Position numbers and translations under genes: made by a program. A stretch of DNA of 62,758 nucleotides from GCA-016432345 sp964544105 (GTDB lineage: Bacteria > Patescibacteriota > Microgenomatia > Levybacterales > UBA12049): NCBI GenBank assembly GCA_964544105.1, contig CAZIZQ010000001.1, positions 1 through 62,758 on the forward strand, given 5' to 3'. Below the pieces are notes generated by a model. It made no database searches and had not been told where the DNA came from. It worked only from the letters and a program-made list of their open reading frames with translations. Positions 35,530 through 43,325 of the stretch are shown here, in pieces. Position 1 is the stretch's first letter; the number at the start of each line of letters is the position of its first letter.

Positions 35530-35565
35530 ATGATAAACCTTTTGGAGGTATATCTGGCTACATAG
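35530..35565 (+). CDS. Possible 11-aa leader peptide
   Basis: ATG at 35530, about 9 bases after the predicted transcription start, reads MINLLEVYLAT and stops at TAG 35563-35565. The stop sits inside the left arm of the putative antiterminator (35556-35564), so translation could affect folding. No Shine-Dalgarno sequence. Existence as a peptide is speculative. Confidence 0.25.
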   Translation: MINLLEVYLAT

Positions 35566-35616
35566 CGCACGGGTTTAGGGTCTAGACGCAAAGCGACTGT
35601 ATGTAGTCGCTTTTTT
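35556..35616 (+). promoter_or_regulatory. Attenuator-like leader of rplC
   Basis: Terminator form: GCGACT (35593-35598) pairs with AGTCGC (35605-35610), followed by six T. Alternative form: GGCTACATA (35556-35564) pairs with TATGTAGTC (35600-35608) over nine positions including one G-U, which uses the 3' arm of the terminator. The two folds exclude each other, the classic layout of a transcription attenuator. Confidence 0.6.
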
Positions 35617-35627
35617 GGTTTTTTTAT

Positions 35628-36299
35628 ATGCAAGCATTTATTGGACAAAAAAAAGATCAGTCGCAAGCATTCCTAACCGACGGAACCAGAATTCCTGTGA
35701 CAAGAATTGCCACAGGTCCGCTTCCAGTTGTATGGGTAAAAATAATGGAAAAAGACGGATATGCCAGTATTCAACTTGGAATGGGAATTAAAAAGCATCC
35801 AAATAAAGCTTTGAGCGGACACATACGAGGAGCAAAACTAGAAAAAGCCCCTCGTTTTTTACGGGAAATTCGCCTCAATGACAGCGAAGTAGCAGATGCG
35901 CCCAAAATAGGGGATAAAGTAGTGGTTACCGATGTCTTAAAACCGGGAGATATAGTTGATGCCATGGGATTTTCGAAAGGAAAAGGTTTTGCAGGAGGGG
36001 TAAAACGGTACCACTTTAAGGGAGGACCAAGGACTCATGGACAGTCAGACCGCGAACGCGCACCAGGGTCAATCGGCCAGACCACTACACCAGGGAGGGT
36101 TTATAAGGGTAAACGCATGGCAGGGAAAATGGGTGCGGAAAATGTAACGGTTAAAAATCTTTTGGTTGTGTCAGTTACCGAATCAGAAGTGTTGGTAAAA
36201 GGGTTAATTCCAGGAGCTAAAGAAAGTTTGGTTATTCTAAAAAAGAAAAAAGAGAGTAAGAAATTCGTGCCGCTTTATAAGGAGGAGAAAAATGGTTAA
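35628..36299 (+). CDS. rplC: 50S ribosomal protein L3
   Basis: MQAFIGQKKDQSQAF start, then GFSKGKGFAGGVKRYHFKGG and GSIGQTTTPGRVYKGKRMAG, the L3 signature. 223 aa with a Lys-rich C-terminus. First gene behind the attenuator-like leader. It overlaps rplD by 8 bases. Confidence 0.97.
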   Translation: MQAFIGQKKDQSQAFLTDGTRIPVTRIATGPLPVVWVKIMEKDGYASIQLGMGIKKHPNKALSGHIRGAKLEKAPRFLREIRLNDSEVADAPKIGDKVVVTDVLKPGDIVDAMGFSKGKGFAGGVKRYHFKGGPRTHGQSDRERAPGSIGQTTTPGRVYKGKRMAGKMGAENVTVKNLLVVSVTESEVLVKGLIPGAKESLVILKKKKESKKFVPLYKEEKNG

Positions 36300-36939
36300 A
36301 AAAGCTGGTTTGACAATTGATGTTTTTGATACAAAAGGGAAAGTTGTGGAAACAATAAAATTGTCAAAAGAGGTGTTTGGTGTAAAAGTGAATAAGGCGC
36401 TTTTGGCCCAAGCGGTAAGGGTATACCGAAGAAATCAGCGTTCGGGGAGTGCTTCCACAAAAACTAGAGGAGAGGTTACCGGGTCTACCCGAAAGATATA
36501 TAGACAAAAAGGTACAGGAAGAGCTCGCCATGGCGGAGTCCGGGCTCCAATTTTTGTCCATGGAGGTATTGCGCATGGGCCAAAACCAATCAATTTTTCC
36601 AGAGATCTGTCTAAAAACATGAAAAAACAAGCATTGTTTTCTGCGCTTTCATTAGTATTTCAACAAAAAGGTCTTACTGTTATTGCAGGGCTAGATAAGT
36701 TAAAGCCAAAAACAAAAGCAATGGCTCAAAGTCTGGAAAAGCTCGATTTGTTTAAAGGAAAGAAGGGTAATAATTCGTTATTGTTTGTCGAGCCTAAAGA
36801 TGCAGAAGCTATGCATAAGTCTATAAGAAATATTGCCGGAGTTACTGCCATGCAGGCATCTCAATTAAATGCATATGATGTTTTACGGTATAAGCATATT
36901 CTTTTTGTAAAAGAGGCAGTAGAGTCTATTTCGAAATAA
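36292..36939 (+). CDS. rplD: 50S ribosomal protein L4
   Basis: RNQRSGSASTKTRGEVTGSTRK and RQKGTGRARHGGVRAPIFVHG mark the rRNA-threading loop of L4. 215 aa. Shine-Dalgarno AAGGAGG lies inside the end of rplC. In many bacteria L4 autoregulates this operon; whether it acts on the leader here is unknown. Confidence 0.97.
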   Translation: MVKKAGLTIDVFDTKGKVVETIKLSKEVFGVKVNKALLAQAVRVYRRNQRSGSASTKTRGEVTGSTRKIYRQKGTGRARHGGVRAPIFVHGGIAHGPKPINFSRDLSKNMKKQALFSALSLVFQQKGLTVIAGLDKLKPKTKAMAQSLEKLDLFKGKKGNNSLLFVEPKDAEAMHKSIRNIAGVTAMQASQLNAYDVLRYKHILFVKEAVESISK

Positions 36940-36940
36940 T

Positions 36941-37237
36941 ATGAATCAAGGTATGATACGGCCAATTATTAGCGAAAAATCAATGCAAGATGCAAAGAGT
37001 GGTAAATTTACCTTTGTTTTTGCAAAGTACTCAAGAAAAGAGGATATAAAAAAAGAAATCGAAAAAGCATTTAATGTTCATGTTTTGTCATTAGCTACAA
37101 GTGTAGTAAAAGGCGGCAGGAAGAGGATTGGTAAGCGAAGAGAAGAAGTACGTATAAGTCCATGGAAGAAAGCTATAGTTATGCTATCAAAAGGTGAAAA
37201 AATTAGCCTGTTTGATATAGGAGAAGAAAAAAAATAA
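36941..37237 (+). CDS. rplW: 50S ribosomal protein L23
   Basis: IRPIISEKSMQDAKSGKFTFVF and VLSLATSVVKGGRKRIGKRR fit L23, a protein at the peptide exit tunnel. 98 aa. Starts in a TAATATG junction with rplD. Confidence 0.95.
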   Translation: MNQGMIRPIISEKSMQDAKSGKFTFVFAKYSRKEDIKKEIEKAFNVHVLSLATSVVKGGRKRIGKRREEVRISPWKKAIVMLSKGEKISLFDIGEEKK

Positions 37238-37241
37238 ATAT

Positions 37242-37988
37242 ATGAAATTAAAAGTTATTAAAAAGAAACATTCTGGAAGAGATGCAACTGGACAAGTGTC
37301 AATTAGACATCAAGGCGGGCAGCATAAGCGGTTTCTTCGTATTATTGATTTTAAACGTGACAAGCACGGGATTTCTGGAAAAGTGGTTGCTTTTGAGTAC
37401 GATCCTAATCGAACATGCGACGTGGCACTTATCCAGTATAAAGACGGAGAAAAACGTTATATACTAAAGCCGGAAGGATTAGCCATAAGCGATGTGGTTG
37501 TTTCTGGGAGAGACGTAGAAACAAAAATTGGCAATGCCTTGCCTATGGATGTATTGCCAATTGGTACAGTTATTCATAATATAGAGCTTCGTCCCGGAAA
37601 AGGTGCACAGATGGCGCGATCTGCCGGAACGGCGGCAGTTATTCAGGCTAGAGAAGGGGAATTTGTCCATCTAAAACTTCCATCTGGAGAGGTACGAAAG
37701 GTAAGAAGTTTGGGATTTGCCACCATTGGACAGCTTGGTAACATTGAATGGAAAAACGAAGTATTAGGAAAAGCAGGTCGGGCCAGGCACGTGGGAAGAC
37801 GGCCAACAGTTAGGGGAGTTGCTCAAAATCCACGGTCTCATCCACACGGTGGAGGAGAAGGAAGATCTGGAATTGGCATGGCAACACCAAAGACATATGC
37901 AGGTCGAGCTGCAGTTGGGAAAACCCGAGATAGAAATAAATATTCTAATAAACATATTTTGCAAAGGAGGAAAACAAAACATGGGTAG
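37242..37988 (+). CDS. rplB: 50S ribosomal protein L2
   Basis: HQGGQHKRFLRIIDFKRDK, GTVIHNIELRPGKGAQMARSAG and NPRSHPHGGGEGRSGIG are L2 signatures close to the peptidyl-transferase centre. At 248 aa it is about 27 residues shorter than the usual 275, with the loss at the N-terminus. Overlaps rpsS by 8 bases. Confidence 0.97.
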   Translation: MKLKVIKKKHSGRDATGQVSIRHQGGQHKRFLRIIDFKRDKHGISGKVVAFEYDPNRTCDVALIQYKDGEKRYILKPEGLAISDVVVSGRDVETKIGNALPMDVLPIGTVIHNIELRPGKGAQMARSAGTAAVIQAREGEFVHLKLPSGEVRKVRSLGFATIGQLGNIEWKNEVLGKAGRARHVGRRPTVRGVAQNPRSHPHGGGEGRSGIGMATPKTYAGRAAVGKTRDRNKYSNKHILQRRKTKHG

Positions 37989-38265
37989 ATCAAGTAAAAA
38001 AGGACCGTATATTGATACTAGAGTCCTAAAAAAAGTCATAAAACAAAAAGAAACAGGAGAAAGAGGACAAATAAAAACATGGTCACGAGCTTGTCAAATT
38101 CCACCAGAATTTGTAGGACACACCTTTGGTGTGTATAATGGCAAGATGTTTGTAAACGTCTATGTTGTAGAAGGTATGGTTGGGCACAGGCTTGGTGAGT
38201 TTTCGCCAACTAGGACATTCCGATCTCATGGAAGAGTTGTTGCAAGAGAAATAAGTAAGACTTAA
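37981..38265 (+). CDS. rpsS: 30S ribosomal protein S19
   Basis: MGRSSKKGPYIDTRVLKKV, IPPEFVGHTFGVYNGKMFV and GHRLGEFSPTRTFRSHG are S19 signatures. 94 aa. I chose ATG 37981, preceded by AAAGGAGG, within the end of rplB; longer upstream reading in this frame has no S19 similarity. Confidence 0.97.
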   Translation: MGRSSKKGPYIDTRVLKKVIKQKETGERGQIKTWSRACQIPPEFVGHTFGVYNGKMFVNVYVVEGMVGHRLGEFSPTRTFRSHGRVVAREISKT

Positions 38266-38277
38266 TGGTGAAATAAT

Positions 38278-38625
38278 ATGGAAGTAAAAGCAGAAAGTAA
38301 AAATGTTCGAATGAGTCCAAGAAAGATTAGTCTGATTGCTGATGCATTGCGTAATAAGACTGTCGCTCAAGCTTATGCGATGTTGGCAGTTGTCCGCCAG
38401 CGTGCGGGAGGGGTACTTGAAAAGACACTCAAAAGTGCTATTGCAAATGCAGTACACAATGCAAAATTAAAGGAAGAAACATTGGTAATTAAAACAATCG
38501 AAGTCACACAAGCACAGGCATTAAAGAGGTTTCACCCATCAACAAGAGGACGGGTTCATCCATATAAAAGACGAGGAAGCCATATCAGAATTGTATTAGA
38601 GGAGGCACATGGGACAAAAAGTTAA
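38278..38625 (+). CDS. rplV: 50S ribosomal protein L22
   Basis: NVRMSPRKISLIADALRNK and the tunnel hairpin region RFHPSTRGRVHPYKRRGSHI identify L22. 115 aa. Its end overlaps rpsC, which has an AGAGGAGG Shine-Dalgarno sequence inside rplV. Confidence 0.96.
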   Translation: MEVKAESKNVRMSPRKISLIADALRNKTVAQAYAMLAVVRQRAGGVLEKTLKSAIANAVHNAKLKEETLVIKTIEVTQAQALKRFHPSTRGRVHPYKRRGSHIRIVLEEAHGTKS

Positions 38626-39256
38626 TCCACATGCATTAAGAATTGGTCCGGTATATGACTGGGTAAGCCATTGGTTTGACCAGAAGCGATATAAAGATGT
38701 GTTGCTGGAGGATTACATAATTAGAAAGAAGCTTTTAGATAGGTTAAAACCAGCAGGTGTAGCCAGGGTAGAAATAGATCGATCCATCAATAGTGTGAAG
38801 ATTACGGCATTTGTGGCAAAGCCAGGTATGGTTATTGGTCGGGCAGGGACTGGACTTGAAGAATTAAAAAAGTTTTTAACAGTAACCATACGATCTTTTG
38901 CTAAAAGCAAAAAAACTGCGCCAAAGTTTGATATTCGTATCGAACCAGTAAAAGAGCCAAATCTTGATGCATTCTTAGTTGCTAATACCGTTGCCGATCA
39001 GCTGGCAAAAAGGCTTTCATATAAACGCGTGCTTTTGCAGACAGCAGAAAAAGTAATGGGGGCAGGCGCAAAGGGAGTAAGAATACTTTTGTCTGGAAGA
39101 ATCAATGGTGCAGAAATTAGCAGACGCGAGAAGGTGCAACGTGGCACAGTACCATTATCGTCAATTAGGGAGCATATCTATTTTGCTAGCGTCCCGTCGT
39201 TAACCAAAAAAGGATATATCGGAGTAAAAGTGTGGATCAACAAACCAGAAAAATAA
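38609..39256 (+). CDS. rpsC: 30S ribosomal protein S3
   Basis: MGQKVNPHALRIG start, KH domain GMVIGRAGTGLEELKK, and GAKGVRILLSGRINGAEISR in the C-terminal domain. 215 aa. Followed at once by repeat copy 4. Confidence 0.97.
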   Translation: MGQKVNPHALRIGPVYDWVSHWFDQKRYKDVLLEDYIIRKKLLDRLKPAGVARVEIDRSINSVKITAFVAKPGMVIGRAGTGLEELKKFLTVTIRSFAKSKKTAPKFDIRIEPVKEPNLDAFLVANTVADQLAKRLSYKRVLLQTAEKVMGAGAKGVRILLSGRINGAEISRREKVQRGTVPLSSIREHIYFASVPSLTKKGYIGVKVWINKPEK

Positions 39257-39357
39257 CTCAAAACTCAAATGTCAAAACTCAAAATTACAACTCAAAACGT
39301 AAAACTTTTAAGCTTTAAGCTTTAGATTTGAGCTTTGCGTTTTGCACTTTGAGATTA
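39257..39357. repeat. TCAAA/TTTGA inverted-repeat element, copy 4
   Basis: Begins directly after the rpsC stop (CTCAAAACTCAAATGTC) and ends CACTTTGAGATTATT just before the rplP coding sequence. Complementary arms could fold into a long hairpin within the ribosomal-protein mRNA. Confidence 0.8.
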
Positions 39358-39362
39358 TTACT

Positions 39363-39767
39363 ATAGTACCAAAACGAGCAAAATATAGAAAAACTTTTAG
39401 AGGAAGAATGAGAGGCAATGCCCATGCCGGCACCGAAGTATCTTTTGGTGAATTTGGCCTAGAATCAACCGAGCGGGGCTGGGTATCGTCCCGACAAATA
39501 GAAGCAGCTCGACGGGCAATTACCCATTATACTGCGCGTGGAGGTCGTGTATGGATTCGTATTTTTCCAGACAAGCCAATTACCAAAAAAGCAGCAGAAA
39601 CCAGGATGGGAAGTGGTAAGGGCGATGTTTTTGAATATGTTGCGGTGATAAAACCAGGAAGAGTGCTTTTCGAAATGGCAGGAGTAACAAAAGATATTGC
39701 GCGTTCTGCGCTAAGACTGGCATCACATAAGTTATCGGTAAAGTCACGAATTGTGGAGAAAACATAA
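39363..39767 (+). CDS. rplP: 50S ribosomal protein L16 (unusual start)
   Basis: VPKRAKYRKTFRGRMRGNAHAG, GRVWIRIFPDKPITKKAAETRMG and GKGDVFEYVAVIKPGRVLFE are L16 signatures. Homologues begin M-x-x-PKR-KYRK; at that place the sequence has ATA GTA CCA, with no ATG or GTG in a suitable position. The only standard option upstream is TTG at 39342, inside the repeat, which would add seven residues (HFEIIT-). I list the coding region from ATA 39363 as homology suggests, so the true start is uncertain. Confidence 0.85.
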   Translation: MVPKRAKYRKTFRGRMRGNAHAGTEVSFGEFGLESTERGWVSSRQIEAARRAITHYTARGGRVWIRIFPDKPITKKAAETRMGSGKGDVFEYVAVIKPGRVLFEMAGVTKDIARSALRLASHKLSVKSRIVEKT

Positions 39768-39772
39768 ATCTT

Positions 39773-39985
39773 ATGAAAACTAAAGAAAAAAAAGCATTAC
39801 GGGAAAAAACAATTGCAGAATTGCATCTGGCTCTTGTTGAAATGCAGGATTCACGTAGAACTGATTATCTTGAAGCGCAAAGAGGAAAGTTAAAAAATAC
39901 AAGTTCCCTTTTACATAAAAAGAAAGATATTGCTAGAATAAGCACCATTTTACGAGAAAAGGAGTTATTGCATGAAAACGCTTAA
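39773..39985 (+). CDS. rpmC: 50S ribosomal protein L29
   Basis: KALREKTIAELHLALVEMQD and KKKDIARISTILREKE match L29, a small helical protein near the tunnel exit. 70 aa. Overlaps rpsQ by 14 bases. Confidence 0.9.
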   Translation: MKTKEKKALREKTIAELHLALVEMQDSRRTDYLEAQRGKLKNTSSLLHKKKDIARISTILREKELLHENA

Positions 39986-40202
39986 AGGTATAGTTGTATC
40001 AACAAAAATGACAGGAACAGTAATTGTATCGGTTATGCAGACGGTAAAACACCCTTTGTATAAAAAAGAATTGAAAAGGCATAAAAAATATAAAGCTGAC
40101 ACAAAGGGTTTTACTACTTCTGTTGGCGATACTGTTATTATTGCCGAGACAAAGCCAATGGCAAAAGAGAAAAATTTTAAAATTTTGGAGGTAGTTAAAT
40201 AA
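39972..40202 (+). CDS. rpsQ: 30S ribosomal protein S17
   Basis: MKTLKGIVVSTKMTGTVIVSV, HPLYKKELKRHKKYKA and VGDTVIIAETKPMAKEKNF are S17 signatures. 76 aa. AAAAGGAG precedes the start within rpmC. Confidence 0.95.
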   Translation: MKTLKGIVVSTKMTGTVIVSVMQTVKHPLYKKELKRHKKYKADTKGFTTSVGDTVIIAETKPMAKEKNFKILEVVK

Positions 40203-40203
40203 A

Positions 40204-40578
40204 ATGGTACAGTTACGAACAATTCTTAGGGCAGCAGATAATTCCGGAGCCAAAGAGCTTTCCGTTATTCACATTTTTGGCGGATCTAGACGAAAATTCG
40301 GCCATTTGGGAGATGTACTTAATTGTGTCGTAAAAGAGGCAACGCCAACAGGTCAGGTAAAGGATGGAGAAATAGTAAAAGTCGTTTTAGTACGGACCAG
40401 AAAAGAATGTAAGCGCGCAGATGGGTCATACATTCGTTTTTCTGACAATGCGGGTGTTGTTATAGACAATCAAAAGGATAAAAATCCAAGAGGAACCCGT
40501 ATTTTTGGTCCAATTGCAAGAGAAGTTAAAAATAACGGGTTTAATAAAATAGCCAGTATGGCAATAGAGGTGGTATAA
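40204..40578 (+). CDS. rplN: 50S ribosomal protein L14
   Basis: MVQLRTILRAADNSGAKELSV, VVLVRTRKECKRADGSYIRF and NPRGTRIFGPIARE are L14 signatures. 124 aa. Confidence 0.97.
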   Translation: MVQLRTILRAADNSGAKELSVIHIFGGSRRKFGHLGDVLNCVVKEATPTGQVKDGEIVKVVLVRTRKECKRADGSYIRFSDNAGVVIDNQKDKNPRGTRIFGPIAREVKNNGFNKIASMAIEVV

Positions 40579-40582
40579 AATT

Positions 40583-40888
40583 ATGAAACTAAAAAAAGGA
40601 GACGAGGTAAAAGTTGTTGCCGGAAAAGATAAGGGGAAAACAGGTAAGGTAGAGAAAGTGTTGCCAGATGCTCAAAAAGTTTTAGTAACAGGAGTCAATC
40701 AGTATAAACGGCATATGAAGGGGAAAGGACAGGGGCAAAAATCGGAAATAATAACCATTACCAAGCCCTTGCCGGTAGCAAATGTTATGTTTGTTTGTCC
40801 AAAGTGTCATATTGTGGCCCGAGTTGGGTATACAGTTTCCGGTGATAAAAAAGAAAGAATATGCAAAAAATGCCAACAAGCAATATGA
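40583..40888 (+). CDS. rplX: 50S ribosomal protein L24 with zinc-ribbon-like tail
   Basis: KKGDEVKVVAGKDKGKTGKVEKVLP-type KOW motif starts the protein. The C-terminal half has CPKC and CKKC pairs (VCPKCHIVARVGY, RICKKCQQ), a likely zinc ribbon found only in some bacterial L24 proteins. 101 aa. The stop overlaps the chosen rplE start (ATGA). Confidence 0.95.
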   Translation: MKLKKGDEVKVVAGKDKGKTGKVEKVLPDAQKVLVTGVNQYKRHMKGKGQGQKSEIITITKPLPVANVMFVCPKCHIVARVGYTVSGDKKERICKKCQQAI

Positions 40889-41370
40889 GTGATATAAAAA
40901 ACATTATGGCAGTGCCAAAGCTGGTAAAGATTGTTGTTAATATGAGTGTAAAAGATGCAATTGCAGACAAGAAAAATATGGAGCGCGCGCAAGCTATTTT
41001 TACCCAAATTACCGGTCAGAAACCAAAAGTGACAAAGGCAAAACAATCTATAGCAACTTTTAAGCTCCGAGAAGGAGAGCCAATTGGTGTTGTAGCCACA
41101 TTACGGGGAAAAAGAATGCATGATTTTTTTGTAAAACTTACCCGTATTGTTTTACCGCGACTTCGAGACTTTAGAGGAGTCGGGAGAAGCCAGTTTGATA
41201 GTCGGGGAAATTACACATTAGGATTTTCCGAACATACTGTTTTTCCAGAAATCGATCCGGGAAAAGTTGAAAAAGTTTTTGGTCTGGAAGTTGTTATTGT
41301 TACAACAGCCAAAGATACAAAAGCAGGATTGGCGTTACTTGAGGCATTAGGCATGCCTTTTAAAAAATAA
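40885..41370 (+). CDS. rplE: 50S ribosomal protein L5
   Basis: KLVKIVVNMSVKDAIADKK, GQKPKVTKAKQSIATFKLREG and DFRGVGRSQFDSRGNYTLGF identify L5, which contacts 5S rRNA. I choose ATG 40885 in an ATGA overlap with rplX, giving 161 aa; ATG 40861 would add eight residues. Shorter than the ~179 aa usual form. Confidence 0.95.
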   Translation: MSDIKNIMAVPKLVKIVVNMSVKDAIADKKNMERAQAIFTQITGQKPKVTKAKQSIATFKLREGEPIGVVATLRGKRMHDFFVKLTRIVLPRLRDFRGVGRSQFDSRGNYTLGFSEHTVFPEIDPGKVEKVFGLEVVIVTTAKDTKAGLALLEALGMPFKK

Positions 41371-41373
41371 TAT

Positions 41374-41559
41374 ATGGCAAAAAAATCAAACGTTGTAAAA
41401 TTTTCTAGAAAACAAAAATTTGCAGTTAGAAACAAAAATCTGTGTAACTTATGTGGTAGATCAAGTGCATATATGCGCAGGTTTGGATTATGCCGTTTAT
41501 GTTTTAGAGAATTAGCAATGAAAGGAGAGTTGCCTGGAGTAACAAAGGCAAGTTGGTAA
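41374..41559 (+). CDS. rpsN: 30S ribosomal protein S14, zinc type
   Basis: A 61-aa S14 of the zinc-binding class: CNLCGRSSAYMRRFGLCRLCFRE gives the four cysteines. Start in TAATATATG, no Shine-Dalgarno sequence. Confidence 0.96.
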   Translation: MAKKSNVVKFSRKQKFAVRNKNLCNLCGRSSAYMRRFGLCRLCFRELAMKGELPGVTKASW

Positions 41560-41563
41560 ATAT

Positions 41564-41953
41564 ATGTATAAATTAGGAGATTTTATTATTAGGTTAAAAA
41601 ATGCATCTTTGGCACGCAGACGCACTGTGGTGTTTCCTTATTCGAAAATAAATAAATCTATTTCTGACATTTTGGTTAAAGAAGGCTTTTTGAAAAGTAT
41701 CGAAGAAGTAGAAGAAAGTGGTAAAAAAACACTCGTTGGCGAGATTCAGTACCAACATAGAAAACCAGTTTTTGTTGATGTGGCATTAGTATCCAAGCCA
41801 TCACTTCGTATTTACACCAAAGTAAATAGTGTGGCACAAAGAAAACGAAAGGGTTTTCGTATAGAAATTATCTCAACAAGTCAAGGCGTTATGACAAGTC
41901 ATAAAGCACAAAAAATGGGTATTGGTGGAGAATTACTTTTTCAAATTTGGTAA
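41564..41953 (+). CDS. rpsH: 30S ribosomal protein S8
   Basis: FIIRLKNASLARRRTVVFPYSK and GFRIEIISTSQGVMTSHKAQK with GGELLFQIW at the end match S8. 129 aa. Start in TAAATATATG. Confidence 0.95.
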   Translation: MYKLGDFIIRLKNASLARRRTVVFPYSKINKSISDILVKEGFLKSIEEVEESGKKTLVGEIQYQHRKPVFVDVALVSKPSLRIYTKVNSVAQRKRKGFRIEIISTSQGVMTSHKAQKMGIGGELLFQIW

Positions 41954-41957
41954 ATAT

Positions 41958-42509
41958 ATGTCGAAAATTGGAAAAAAACCAGTATCGCTAAAAACAGGAG
42001 TAACAGCAGAAGTAAAAAATGGTTCTGTTGTGATTAAGGGTGAAAAAGGAGAATTGTCTTATCCAATACCCGATGTTATTTCTGTAGAAGTTTCAGATAA
42101 TAACCTTGTTGTTTCGCAAAAAAAAGGTTTTGAAGAAACATCAAAAGCCATGTTTGGTCTTATACGGGCATTACTGGCAAATATGGTAAAAGGTGTATCT
42201 GAGGGTTTTCAAAAAAAACTTGAGATGACCGGTGTAGGATATAGAGCAAGTATGACTGGAAATGATTTGTCTATTTCTGTTGGTTTTTCTCATCCTGTAA
42301 AGATTGTGGCGCCTGAAGGCATTCAGTTTGCAGTTGTTGAAAATACTATTGTTGTTTCAGGGATGGATAAGGCTAAAGTTGGTAATACAGCTGCGTCAAT
42401 TAGGGCAATAAAACCGCCAGAACCATATAAGGGTAAAGGTATCAAGTATGCTGGGGAGCGTATTCGAAGAAAAGCCGGAAAAGCAGCAAAAGCTGTAGGG
42501 ACAAAATAA
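41958..42509 (+). CDS. rplF: 50S ribosomal protein L6
   Basis: MSKIGKKPVSLKTGVTAEVK start and the C-terminal signature PPEPYKGKGIKYAGERIRRK. 183 aa. I choose ATG 41958 in the TAAATATATG junction; reading upstream enters rpsH. Confidence 0.96.
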   Translation: MSKIGKKPVSLKTGVTAEVKNGSVVIKGEKGELSYPIPDVISVEVSDNNLVVSQKKGFEETSKAMFGLIRALLANMVKGVSEGFQKKLEMTGVGYRASMTGNDLSISVGFSHPVKIVAPEGIQFAVVENTIVVSGMDKAKVGNTAASIRAIKPPEPYKGKGIKYAGERIRRKAGKAAKAVGTK

Positions 42510-42510
42510 T

Positions 42511-42858
42511 ATGAATACTAATAAACAAAAATTAAGAAGAAAAGTAAGAACACGAGGTAAAATTATTGGTACCAAAGAAAGACCAAGACTTTCCGTGTTT
42601 AGGTCTAGTAGATTTATCTATGGACAGATTATTGATGATAAGAATAGGGTGACAGTACTTGGTGTTTCCGAAAAACTGCTCGGCGATAAAAAAGAGGCAG
42701 GAAAGGCAAATCGGGCAAAGCAATTAGGCTTGGTCTTAGCCAAGCTTGCCAGTAAAAATAAAATTAAATCAGTAGTTTTTGATAAAGGCAATTATAAATA
42801 TCATGGACGTGTCAAAGCATTTGCAGAAGGTGCACGGGAAGGAGGACTAATTTTTTAA
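42511..42858 (+). CDS. rplR: 50S ribosomal protein L18
   Basis: KVRTRGKIIGTKERPRLSVFRS and FDKGNYKYHGRVKAFAEGAREG are L18 signatures; binds 5S rRNA. 115 aa. Overlaps rpsE by one base. Confidence 0.96.
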   Translation: MNTNKQKLRRKVRTRGKIIGTKERPRLSVFRSSRFIYGQIIDDKNRVTVLGVSEKLLGDKKEAGKANRAKQLGLVLAKLASKNKIKSVVFDKGNYKYHGRVKAFAEGAREGGLIF

Positions 42859-43325
42859 TGGAAAGAGAATTTAAAGAACATATTGTACAAATTAACCGAG
42901 TGTCAAAAAAGACAAAAGGAGGAAATAAAATTGGTTTTTCTGTTTTAGTTGTCGTGGGTGATAAAAAAGGTAGAGTTGGCGTGGGTCTTGGGAAAGCCGC
43001 AGATGTTGCTTCTTCAATTAGAAAAGGTATTGAAGTTGCAAAAAAACGTTTGTTAACAGTCCCAATTATCAACGATACTATTCCCTTGCCAATTTATGTT
43101 AAAGTTGGCGCAGCAAAAATAATGTTAAAGCCAGCGCCAAAGGGTAGTGGAGTTATTGCCGGTGGAGCTGTACGAAGTGTTGTTGAAGCAGCAGGAATTC
43201 GTAATATCTCATCAAAAGTTTTGGGGACAAAAAATCAAGCATCAAATGTGCATGCAGCGCTTGTGGCGCTAGCAGAGATTGCTATTAGATATGAAAGGAG
43301 AGAACATGAAAAACTTTCTAAGTAG
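42858..43325 (+). CDS. rpsE: 30S ribosomal protein S5
   Basis: EHIVQINRVSKKTKGGNKIGF, VGVGLGKAADVASSIRKGIE and PAPKGSGVIAGGAVRSVVEAAG are S5 signatures. 155 aa. rplO follows with no rpmD (L30) between them, a known CPR trait. Confidence 0.97.
   Translation: MEREFKEHIVQINRVSKKTKGGNKIGFSVLVVVGDKKGRVGVGLGKAADVASSIRKGIEVAKKRLLTVPIINDTIPLPIYVKVGAAKIMLKPAPKGSGVIAGGAVRSVVEAAGIRNISSKVLGTKNQASNVHAALVALAEIAIRYERREHEKLSK

Noticed and set aside
41922..41957. Longer L6 start at 41922
   Set aside because: The extra residues are out-of-frame rpsH sequence; ATG 41958 matches the L6 N-terminus and the recurring TAAATATATG junction.
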